NCBI GenBank assembly: GCA_000507305.1
Contig: DF239432.1
Coordinates: forward strand, 143,557 to 207,556
DNA: 64,000 nucleotides
Source: Breviolum minutum Mf 1.05b.01
Taxonomy: Eukaryota > Sar > Dinophyceae > Suessiales > Symbiodiniaceae
Direction: 5' to 3'
Shown: in pieces, positions 53,542 through 62,310 of the stretch
Layout of the letters: every line of letters begins with the position of its first letter
How positions within the stretch are numbered: position 1 is the first letter of the stretch
Translations under genes and position numbers: made by a program
The notes under the pieces: model-generated
What the model saw: only the letters and a program-made list of their open reading frames with translations
The model's database searches: none
Told to the model about the DNA's origin: nothing

Positions 53542-54841
53542 GGTGGAGAGATGGACTAGTCACCGTCTGGCAGTGGGGACTGACCTAAATGGCAGGAGGC
53601 CCAAAGCCAGTGTGGAGAAGAACAGCAATAAACAGGGAAAGATGGATGAAGCAACCAAGGGGACTGACCTAAATGGCAGGGAGCCCTTGGCAGCAGGTGA
53701 GAAGTAAAGAATGGAAAAAAGTGGGGGCTGACCTAAATGGCAGGGGGCCCACAATTTCCCAGAGGGTGCAAAATGAACAAGTCAACCTAGGAAGGAGGTT
53801 GAAAGAGAAGTGGTGTGGAGTGAATGAAGAACCCAGTCAGAGTGGGCGCCGGCGAGTGAGTCCAATCGAGGAAAGCAGATATATAAGGTGAAAAGTGGAG
53901 ATTGAAGCCCTTGTAGAAAACAGGGGCTAAGGCCCAAAGGGCGGGATGGAGAGGAGACAGCAATCAAGTGAGAGCCGAAACCTCGGAGGAGATAAGGATG
54001 AGGGGTCGCCCTCAGAACGCAAAGACAATGGTGGGGAGGTAGGCCGCCCCGGCTAATGTTTGAGCCACGCTGGAACAAGTAAAACTGCGGGGCCAAGATA
54101 TGGATAAATCTGATACCTGCTATTCTCTGAGACATCTGTGACTAAAGCAGGAAAACAGTAAAGCAGTTACGGTGTCAAACAAAAAACACTGAATTGACAT
54201 TACGAGGACCTGTGCAATGATATTTTGACAGAGATATGCACAAGGCTAAAAGCCAAAAGACCAAGAAAGTTGGCAAAACCCTTGGAATGAGATAAGAGAA
54301 CAACAATGAGTATTGATCACACTCTATGTTGATTCAACCGCTTAAAAGACTGTAAAAAGAGTTAGAACTGATGACATCAAGCAAGACGATGCTGCAAATG
54401 ATAGATAATACCGCAAGACTGTCGGTATGTAAAGTCAAAACAAAATCATTTGTGAGGCAAATAACCAGATGGTCAAGGTTCGGCAAATAACATGTGTGGA
54501 CGGAGTCCACTACTGGGTCATGTACCAACACCCGTAACCTGCGTATAAATAAGTGCCACGTAATCGTCTCAACGAACGACGGATAGTGGTAGCGATGAGG
54601 CGTGAGAAGGGGGCGGTTACTACGGGGTGAGCGAACCACAAACGGAGCCAAAGGCGTAGGTACGACCCACGAAACAAAAGGCAACCAGCGAATGCGCGCA
54701 ACCCAGAAAACGAAGAGAAGACGCGATAAAAGGGGTTACATAGTAAACAACAAAAGAGGGGTAAAGGGGGCGAGGGCGCTCAAACGGGTCGAGATAAAGG
54801 TATGCAAGCCAATTGTACACACCTTTTTTTTTTCCCTTCCC
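53542..54841. other. Leader between ORF2 and ORF3 of element B
   Basis: 1.3 kb without a credible gene. It contains the three-copy 28-bp repeat near the ORF3 start codon. The rest is purine-rich on the plus strand, with stops in all frames. It may act as a separate leader or promoter for ORF3. Confidence 0.5.
53575..53750 (-). promoter_or_regulatory. Three copies of a 28-bp motif upstream of ORF3
   Basis: On the plus strand the core GACTGACCTAAATGGCAGG (GGCTG.. in the third copy) occurs at 53575-53602, 53659-53686 and 53723-53750, each ending in G/A-GCCC or GGCCC. On the sense strand they lie 34-210 nt before the ATG of ORF3. A role in initiation, RNA structure or protein binding is inference. 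Confidence 0.6.
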
Positions 54842-56335
54842 CTAATCCTCCACATCAATGACTTCTGACGGGGCAATGGGACGTGGAGCCCGTGTAGTAA
54901 TGGTGTTGCGCATCATCCGCTGAAATCCTCGGCGAGCTTCCACCGCAGGGGGGGGTATGGAGTGTAAAGGAGGGGGGTCAGGAGGAGGAGGGCCGGGAAG
55001 TTGAAATAGCTCCCAGGCACTCTGATAGAGATCAGTACACGGCCGGGTTTTAATAATGAGAGGACGATCGCCCAAATGGAGGGCGGATGTAGCGTGTAGG
55101 TTAGCTGCAATAACTAAAGATTGTGGCGGAGGAGGGGCGAGCCAAATCCCATCATGAAGCCAAATAAGGCTAGCGGTGGAATGATGGGACAAAATATAAG
55201 AGGTAAAAGATGTGAGTCAGAGTGTCTCAGGATGTTCCATAGTATGAAAGAAGAGGTTCGCAGATGTAATGGAGGACAAGGTACGTGGCCCTAAGGAGGA
55301 GTTGAGAGCCGCAAGGAGGCGGGGTTTGGTTTGAGAGATCTGATGTAGAATTCCTCGAATAGGCTGAGAAGGCCAATATCCCTTACCACGGTAATATAAA
55401 AGAGTGGCTTCAAGAGAGGAGTTGAGAAGGATGGTGGGCAAGTCCTTAGGAGAAGTGGGATGGTGTTCAAGAAAGCGAGAATTAGAAGCGAGAAAATCTT
55501 CCTTAAGTAGGTTCCGAAGTTGATCAACAGAGGGAAGGGAGATGCCAAGGAGAGAGGAGGCGAAACGTTGAAAGAATTGGTAATGGGAACCAGTGATGTC
55601 AATTTCAACATGGGAGCGACCAAAAAGAAGGGCCCGGTAATGCCGAGAAAGTTTGGAGGCCCCAATAGCCAAGGGGTAAAGGCGTCCTCTCTGATCATCT
55701 GCAGTAGGGCGATAAAGGACAGAGATCGTAGTAATGGAGGAAGGGCCCTTTTGAAGGGCACGGAGGTAGCGCTGGAGCGGGGGGAACTGAGCAGCTTTAC
55801 GTGCTAGTTGAGGAAATGCTGAGATCGGAAAATCCGGAGATTCCTGAAAAGTAAATGCGGAGGATGGAGGAGAGAGTGTAAGTGGAGTAGGAGGCGAGTA
55901 GAGGGGAGAAAGGGAAGGGGGAAGTGGAAAAACAAATGGAGAAAGAGAGTAAGGCGACAGGTCGGGAGTGAGGGATTGTTTCGCATAATCCCGAGCGATA
56001 CCTGCAAGGAAGTCCGCACACTTATTGAATTCCCTCGGAGTGTAACTCCAGATGATAGGGGGGAGAGAGAAAGCAAGCGCGTGCTGCGCTTCAGTGAGAA
56101 GTTTTTGGAGGTCAAGACGGCGAAGTTTACCAACAGAGTTCATGAAATCAATGATAGGGCGGTTATCCCCTTTAATAAGGATACGAGATGGGCGGTGCTG
56201 TGGAAAGTGCCGTGCAGCCATAAGCACGGCGTGAGCCGCACCAACTGTTTCAGCGTAGGCGGCATCAGGACAAGGGAAGAGAGGCACTGCAAAGGTGTCC
56301 AGAAGAGTCAGACCTTGGGTGGTGTGTTTCCACAA
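54842..56335 (-). pseudogene. Element B ORF2 end: RNase H and family-A-like polymerase domain, one in-frame TGA
   Basis: RNase H residues are QFDGGAFREHRVGGAGIVLW (Asp, starting in the preceding frame at about 56390), AETVGAAHAVLMAARHF (Glu), ILIKGDNRPIIDFM (Asp) and NKCADFLAGIARDYA (Asp). After a Pro/Ser-rich linker comes DDQRGRLYPLAIGASKLSRH, then HVEIDITGSHYQFFQR (candidate motif A). TGA at about 55217 follows HPETL, and the same frame continues to ASLIWLHDGIWLAPP (candidate motif C) and a Pro-rich tail ending at 54842. Element A lacks the TGA. Apart from this stop the domain looks intact. Confidence 0.65.
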
Positions 56336-57120
56336 AACAATTCCGGCACCACCAACACGATGTTCGCGGAAGGCGCCGCCGTCAAACTGTATGACTCTAA
56401 GTGGTCGACGGGTGGGTCACCAACATATAAGGGTGTACCAGCGTCAAGGTCGATAAGAGATATAAGGTGACCATGAACGCTACCGCAGGCACACAATTTG
56501 AATTGTATGTAGCAGTTAGGAGGACGGGAGACAAGAGATTGGAATTTATGCAAAGTGCGTGGAAGAGAAGAGGTAGGCGGAAAAACCGCGAGAACAGATT
56601 GAGCGGCAACGGCGTGGGAGGTGACATGGGTGTGCCCATAATAAATTGGAAAACCTTCACGTTCGATAGTGAGGAGTTTGGAGTGTACATAATTCCGAAA
56701 GCAACCCTGAATAATGGGAGGTGGAGATAAAGGAGCAATATGGGCGGGACGAAACGCTAGCGGAATAAGGGAATAGACACGATCTAGTAGGTGTTGCGTG
56801 GTACGGACAAGGTCATCGAAAGTAAAGGACGGAGAGGCAAGGGAGGGAGGGGGGAGGCCAGAACGTTCATGGACAAACTGGCGAGTGGGCCTCAAGGACC
56901 AATCATGTGTACGCCAGGGTCGATTGAGCAATGCACTACCAACCAAGGCAGGAACTGGGCAAAACCGCAACCAGTCTTGTACGGAATTATCACCATGCCC
57001 ACAATCCAGGAACGGAGTGTTGGATCTAGGTGGTCGAGACTGTGGAGAGGGGCACCTTTCCGAGGACACCATATAGGTGACGTAGCGGGGGGCAACGGGG
57101 GGTGCGGGTAACGATCGCAA
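56308..57120 (-). CDS. Element B ORF2: region between RT and RNase H with Cys motif
   Basis: The frame starts inside the RT frame (overlap about 230 nt, so a frame change lies in 56890-57110). It contains PFLDCGHGDNSVQDWLRFCP, the family's Cys motif. Later CYIQFKLCACGSVHGHLISL leads to RNase H. Element A has the same Cys motif. It presumably is one polyprotein with RT and RNase H. Confidence 0.6.
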   Translation of the reverse strand: MRSLPAPPVAPRYVTYMVSSERCPSPQSRPPRSNTPFLDCGHGDNSVQDWLRFCPVPALVGSALLNRPWRTHDWSLRPTRQFVHERSGLPPPSLASPSFTFDDLVRTTQHLLDRVYSLIPLAFRPAHIAPLSPPPIIQGCFRNYVHSKLLTIEREGFPIYYGHTHVTSHAVAAQSVLAVFPPTSSLPRTLHKFQSLVSRPPNCYIQFKLCACGSVHGHLISLIDLDAGTPLYVGDPPVDHLESYSLTAAPSANIVLVVPELFCGNTPPKV

Positions 57121-60100
57121 AAACGATCAAAACAAGATGGAGCAAAGGTTTTACTAATGATAGTCCATTGGTTTGAGTTGAGGAGATGGTCAGCAGCAAC
57201 AGCACCTGCGCGGAAACCTTCAGGGTATAGCGAGGAGTATTTGCCACATCCGCATCTACAGGAAGTTCGTCGAGTAAAATGCGGGCGCAGACGGAAGTGG
57301 AGGTCTGGTTCGGAATCAATGGACCATCGCAAAATAGCGAGTCGAGCAAAGGGGGGGATGACTTTAATAGGGGTGGTGTGCAGCGTGTCAAGAGTTGTAG
57401 ATGAAGAATCTCCCCGCCAGTCAACTTGAGATATGCGCAGACGGAGAAAAGATCGGGTATCTGCATGCAGCATTTGTAAAACATGAGATTTAAAGGTGCG
57501 GGTAACCAGACGAGAAAGCTTGTATGGAGGGAGGCTATCCGAAACAAAACGGTGGAGCTGATGAGAGAAAGGCTCCTTGTTAAAGCTGTCGGCCTTAGTT
57601 GTTTCCGAACGGATAGAATCAAGTCCTTCAAGGATCCGTTTTGGCAAGAATGGAAGGGAAGGAGTAAGGCCGCAAAGCCAGAGGACAATGTCTAAGCCGT
57701 ATAAACGGATACACAAGCCCAGCAGAGATGAGAGAAGGAAAATCTTAGGACAGTGTAGCATACCAAGTTTAAGGTAAGTAACGACGCCGGGGAGGTGTTT
57801 GGCCTGAATCCAGGCACGTTTGCACAAATGCTGACGAATGAGGCGATAATAATTTGCCACATAGTTAGATGAAGGGAGAAGGGTGGAGTGATGATAGTGC
57901 GGAAGCGATAGTACATAAAAGGAGAGAAAGAGGGTGCGTTCACGAAAGGAAAGGCCCAAATTAGTGCCAGCTCTTACGCGTTGGAGCATTCTCGAGACAG
58001 CGGTATTAAGTTGCGCTTTTTCTACGTGGGCTCTAGCAACATGAGGAAGGGGGGATAATAAATCCCCTTGGAGTGAAAAACGCGGAGTGACTGAAAGATG
58101 GGGAGAATGTAAATGAAGTCCTAGCATGGTAGCGTTGGGCTTAACTATTTTGACCCCAAAGGGAGTGGAGCCCAAAAATTCTAATTGTTTTGGCGAAAGA
58201 GCAGAATTAGAGAGGAGAAAGGTTTTACATTTGCATTTACATTCCGCGGTATGTAAATAAGCCAATAGAAGAGGATGACTAGGACATTCAACAGTGTCTC
58301 CAATGAGGAGTAAGTGAGAGGACAGCGTAACAGCACGGTTGCCGCAACGCAGGCGCACAACGGGGGCAAGAGAGGAATGACAAAGAGCAGCCAAAAGAGA
58401 ATGATGTCCCTGCGTCACAAAATCCATGGAGGAGAAGATAGGAGAAGGAGGCGCCGGAATGAAAACAGATTCCACTTGGTAGCAAGTGTGAGAAAGGACT
58501 AAAAATCCTGCAGTGGCCATGGATTGCAGTAATGTTTCAGCTGCATAGACCCACGATAATCCAATCCCGCCAGTAGCATTGTCATCCATGTAGCCTTTGT
58601 TGACAATAACATCAGGAATACGGTTAACGTGGTGATACCAAGGGTCCATAGCGATACAAAAGAGGAGAACGCTGAAGGCTCTGCCCATATCCACTCCTAT
58701 GTTGATAGGGAGGGAGGGGCGAAAGGTAGAACCAATTTTATGCAAGACTTTTCGACCAAAGAGGATGTGGCGACAATAACAGATGATCCAAAAAGCAACA
58801 CCTCTAGCCGCCAAAACGTGAATTATCCAGTGAGGGTTGACGCGTTCAAAAGCTTTAGCGAGATCGGATAAGAGGACACAATGGGTTGTCTCCTGGGAGT
58901 CCAAGAAGTGCTGAACTGCGAGGTAATTGCCTTGAGGCTCACGAAAGAGGTTAAGAAGCGCCTGAGCTGGATGGAGATTTCCAATGAGTGATTGACAGAA
59001 TAAGGTATAAGCCGCCCTGTCAACAATGCGATCACAGGTATTTGGTAACCCAAGCGGTCTATAATTGTCAGCGTATTCGCCCTGGTCAGCTTTGGGAATA
59101 AAAACAAGCGCCTGTGTAGGCGGTGAAACTTTGCGGTGTAAAATGTTTTGAAAGTGATGAGCCAATGAAGTGGTAGAAATGGAAGGACAAACACGCCAGG
59201 CAGCATAGGGGATGCCATCTGCTCCCGGAGCAGAGTCCGGGGAGGTCACAATGGCGTAAAAAAAATCATCATATGTAGGAGGGTGACAAAGAGAAAACGG
59301 CGTAGAGGAAGCGGCATAGTCCTGGATAAGAGAGGACCATGAAGGGTCATAAGGGCAGGGATATTCCTGCCAAAAGGATCGCGTAGCGCGCAGAGCACGA
59401 TCTAGGTCTGCAGTAGTTTTACAGACGTCACCGGTAGCGGAGCGAATAATACCGGTATGGCGTGCAATTTTAAGAGCGGCATTGCGACATTTGTGCCATG
59501 TATGAGTGGGAGGAGTAGAGAACTGAGACCGCGAGATGGGTCGGTCAGTAGAAGAAAAGAATATGTCGTATTGTGTGAGAAGACGTGACAACATGGGAAC
59601 AGACACAAAAGTGTCATGAACAATAGGATACGATGAAGAGACAGATGGAAAATGAGAAAGCAACCATTCCCAAGAAGGACGAGGGAGGATGCATTGTAGA
59701 GATTTGGGGTCGCGGATTTTGCGTTGTAACAGGTTGTAGTGATGAGAAGGAGAAGGAGGTTTATTTGAACGAGAGGAGTGACGCCACCAAGACCAAATGG
59801 CGGCTTTGACAGACAGTAAGGAAGGAGAAGATAATGACAATAAGGAGCGAATGAGGGGTTGTAAATTAGATGCAGAATTTGAGTTATTTACGATCTGGGA
59901 AGAAGGGGGTAGGTAGAACGCACTGGTCGGAATGGTGGGGGCCGGAAGATCATCTGAAGAGGAAGTAATAGGTGTGATGCGGGGGAACTTACAGATATGG
60001 ATTCCGTGTCCAACAGGTTGATATTTAGGCCAAAAAGTAAAACGTTTGGAGGAGGAAAGCAGTTGATGAAAGTTAACAGGAGTTTGCAGAAGAAAAAAGT

Positions 60101-60248
60101 CGAGTGGCGCTTGGTATCCATTGTGCTGGCGATATGAATTTTGCATAGGAGGAGAAGAGCAGTCAAGCTCAACGAGAATGGAGTTGAAAAGGTCTGGTGC
60201 CCGAGAAGGTAATTTTGTTAAAATCACCACCAACAATCCTAACCGCAT
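56892..60248 (-). CDS. Element B ORF2: LINE-type reverse transcriptase
   Basis: The longest frame of the element (1118 codons). The first residues continue the endonuclease across a run of A. The linker has AAIWSWWRHSSRSN and ADLDRALRATRSFW. RT follows: SAPGADGIPYAAWR, FIPKADQGEYADNYRPLGLP, LLSDLAKAFERVNPHWI (catalytic Asp), INIGVDMGRAFSVLLF and NKGYMDDNATGG (YMDD). A long thumb/connection follows, with CRCGCGKYSSLYPEGFRAGA near residue 1020. All catalytic residues are present. The order EEP endonuclease, RT, Cys motif and RNase H is that of APE-type non-LTR retrotransposons. Confidence 0.87.
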   Translation of the reverse strand: MRLGLLVVILTKLPSRAPDLFNSILVELDCSSPPMQNSYRQHNGYQAPLDFFLLQTPVNFHQLLSSSKRFTFWPKYQPVGHGIHICKFPRITPITSSSDDLPAPTIPTSAFYLPPSSQIVNNSNSASNLQPLIRSLLSLSSPSLLSVKAAIWSWWRHSSRSNKPPSPSHHYNLLQRKIRDPKSLQCILPRPSWEWLLSHFPSVSSSYPIVHDTFVSVPMLSRLLTQYDIFFSSTDRPISRSQFSTPPTHTWHKCRNAALKIARHTGIIRSATGDVCKTTADLDRALRATRSFWQEYPCPYDPSWSSLIQDYAASSTPFSLCHPPTYDDFFYAIVTSPDSAPGADGIPYAAWRVCPSISTTSLAHHFQNILHRKVSPPTQALVFIPKADQGEYADNYRPLGLPNTCDRIVDRAAYTLFCQSLIGNLHPAQALLNLFREPQGNYLAVQHFLDSQETTHCVLLSDLAKAFERVNPHWIIHVLAARGVAFWIICYCRHILFGRKVLHKIGSTFRPSLPINIGVDMGRAFSVLLFCIAMDPWYHHVNRIPDVIVNKGYMDDNATGGIGLSWVYAAETLLQSMATAGFLVLSHTCYQVESVFIPAPPSPIFSSMDFVTQGHHSLLAALCHSSLAPVVRLRCGNRAVTLSSHLLLIGDTVECPSHPLLLAYLHTAECKCKCKTFLLSNSALSPKQLEFLGSTPFGVKIVKPNATMLGLHLHSPHLSVTPRFSLQGDLLSPLPHVARAHVEKAQLNTAVSRMLQRVRAGTNLGLSFRERTLFLSFYVLSLPHYHHSTLLPSSNYVANYYRLIRQHLCKRAWIQAKHLPGVVTYLKLGMLHCPKIFLLSSLLGLCIRLYGLDIVLWLCGLTPSLPFLPKRILEGLDSIRSETTKADSFNKEPFSHQLHRFVSDSLPPYKLSRLVTRTFKSHVLQMLHADTRSFLRLRISQVDWRGDSSSTTLDTLHTTPIKVIPPFARLAILRWSIDSEPDLHFRLRPHFTRRTSCRCGCGKYSSLYPEGFRAGAVAADHLLNSNQWTIISKTFAPSCFDRFCDRYPHPPLPPATSPIWCPRKGAPLHSLDHLDPTLRSWIVGMVIIPYKTGCGFAQFLPWLVVHCSIDPGVHMIGP

Positions 60249-60978
60249 TTTTACGACTATCAGCGGATTTGAGATGTTTAATGAGGGTGGAAGCCAGTGA
60301 ATGCACTTTATCAGGGTGTAAGTAGACGTTTAATACTTCGCACTGATAGCCTTGCAATGAAAATTTGGATGAGAGGATAAAACCTGGAGCGATGATGGTG
60401 GAAGAGGTGGGAGTGATGCGCCTAGGGAAAAAGGTTGCTACACCACTAGATCCAGTAGAGGTAGCAGGTGTGTGTGCGATATGGCAAAATGGGGCTCTTC
60501 CTAGTAAGTGATTAAATTGAACTGACGTCCAACGAGTTTCTTGAACGAAACACATGTGTGATTTTGCGAGTTTTAAGATATGATTAATCTTCGGAGAGGG
60601 CTGAGAGTGAATAGCAGCCAATGAAGAAGGGTTCCAAGTCATAAGCGGAGGTAGGGTAGGAGGGGATGAGTCGCTAGATGAGGCAAAGAAAGGAATTAAT
60701 CGCCGAAAGATCTCTGAGGCAAAGGTGGAGCCAAATTCAAGCTGTAACCATACATCCAAAGACGCAGACGGGTCTAGCTGACGAGTGAGTTCTGTAATAG
60801 AGGTATTCCGGGGTAATGCCAAGGATAATGGAATAACGTCAAGAGACCTGAGTCTCAATCTAGGTAACGTATTATCCAGAAGACGGAGGGATCGGGCGGT
60901 AGCCCGTAATCCAGCAAAGATTTGCTGGCAGGTCGACTTCAATTGTCGACCTATGGGTAGTAATGGTAAGATCATCAT
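60169..60978 (-). CDS. Element B ORF2 start: AP-type endonuclease (EEP fold)
   Basis: The ATG at 60981 or 60978 overlaps the ORF1 stop (ATGATGA), the pattern of stop-restart translation. After about 135 residues: MCFVQETRWTSVQFN (Glu), SGVATFFPRR, LNVYLHPDK and IVGGDFNKI (Asp, Asn). At the AAAA after GGDFN the reading must move one base into the RT frame (LPSRAPDLFNS, then YQAPLDFFLLQ). The C-terminal His block lies there and is less clear. Function: nicking of target DNA for priming. Confidence 0.8.
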   Translation of the reverse strand: MMILPLLPIGRQLKSTCQQIFAGLRATARSLRLLDNTLPRLRLRSLDVIPLSLALPRNTSITELTRQLDPSASLDVWLQLEFGSTFASEIFRRLIPFFASSSDSSPPTLPPLMTWNPSSLAAIHSQPSPKINHILKLAKSHMCFVQETRWTSVQFNHLLGRAPFCHIAHTPATSTGSSGVATFFPRRITPTSSTIIAPGFILSSKFSLQGYQCEVLNVYLHPDKVHSLASTLIKHLKSADSRKNAVRIVGGDFNKITFSGTRPFQLHSR

Positions 60979-62310
60979 GGATAACGTAAAAATTTAGCCT
61001 CATGGGCGGCAACATCAAGAGTTGCGGAGAAATCACCAGCCCGATCAATGACTAGCCCATAAAATTGGTGCTTAATGTCAGACCGGGATTCTCTTAGAAT
61101 GATGTGCGGACATTTTTGAGATGATCTGGATTCAATGGATGGGGGTGCCATTTCTAAGCAAAAATAGAAGCTTTCATCAGGAGTGGAAGCGCCAGGAGGA
61201 AAGCGATGAATGTAGACAAATGGAGAAGGGTGAAAACTGAAAGCATCTTGGTAACATCGATGCACAAATAACCAAAATTGAACATGTACCATAAAAGGAA
61301 AGTATCCAGTGAATACTGGAAAGTCAGTAAGCGTCCACATTGGGTCATCTTCTTGTGGGTCAAATAGTGTGGCGATCCAAAAAGGAAGCGTGGAGGTAGT
61401 TAACTGAAGTGGTGTAAAATAGTTCCCCACGGTTGATATATGGTACAATCTAGAATAGTAGAAGCGATAGAATCGAAAAGAAGAAGAGAAGGGTAACGAG
61501 CTTGGAGGTCACGATATGAGTTTAAATAAAGAGGAAGAGACCATACCATAGAAAGGTTGGTCAACAAGGAAGGAAGAGAAGGGGGAGGGCAAACAAGTTG
61601 AAGAAGAAGAGAGTATTGAAATGTATTGGAGTCGGCAGAAAAGACAAAGAGATATAATCTGTCAAAGTCATGGAGGGTCCCATATGCCCTAAAAAAGATG
61701 TCCCCAGTATTTTCATATAGGACAAGAGCAGCTGTCCGAGCAACTCGTAATTCCCAGCCAACAAAATAGGCCTGTAAGAAAGAGAGTTTCTGAAGCATGG
61801 AAGGAGTAAGAAAAATGGGGAGTTGAACGTGGGGAAAAGGAGGAATAGGAGAGGAAAGAATGACGTCAAGGGGGTAGGTGTGGTAAATGTTGTGTTGCAA
61901 TAAAGGAACTAAAGCCGGAAAGGAGTGCAAATGAGCTGTGACCCCAGTGGATAGGGGAGAGAGGAGAACACAGTCTTTTTTGGGAAGAGAAAGAGGCAGA
62001 GGTGAGGAATCTGCGGTTTGCACATGTGGGAGCGGGGAGTTTCTGGATGTAAACCAAAAATCATCAGAACAGAGATCACCTATGTTTTTTGGAAACCATC
62101 TTTGTGCAATATGGGACTGTAAATGGGATTTGTCTGAAATGTCTTCCAGAACCCGAGAGCGCAAAGCTTGAAAATTAGATTCCACCCTAGTGGGAGAGGC
62201 GGGGCACCATAGGTGCGGAGAAAGATGACCAGAAACAAAGCTTCTAATGCCCATAGGGCCACCAAGAGCAGCAACCACAGCACTTGGTTTAAAAAAAATT
62301 GCCAATAATG
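60975..62310 (-). CDS. Element B ORF1 C-terminal domain, unknown function
   Basis: It is read in two frames: FFKPSAVVAALGGPMGIRSF to about 61420, then GNYFTPLQLTTSTLPFW to 60975. The change lies at a GGGG run (QPWG/GNYF). Upstream it joins the methyltransferase at a run of eight T. It shares YFVGWELRVARTAALVLYEN and LHDFDRLYL with element A. There are no catalytic motifs I recognise. ORF1 ends CCA-TGA, with the next ORF's ATG overlapping. Confidence 0.6.

Noticed and set aside
54842..60978. Plus-strand open frames inside element B
   Set aside because: They are antisense shadows of purine-poor coding strands, Arg/Glu/Gly-rich and without motifs.
62289..62310. Programmed frameshift at the eight-T run after the methyltransferase
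   Set aside because: The needed step is +1 and not the usual -1 slip, and several other B frame changes also fall on homopolymers; an indel is simpler.
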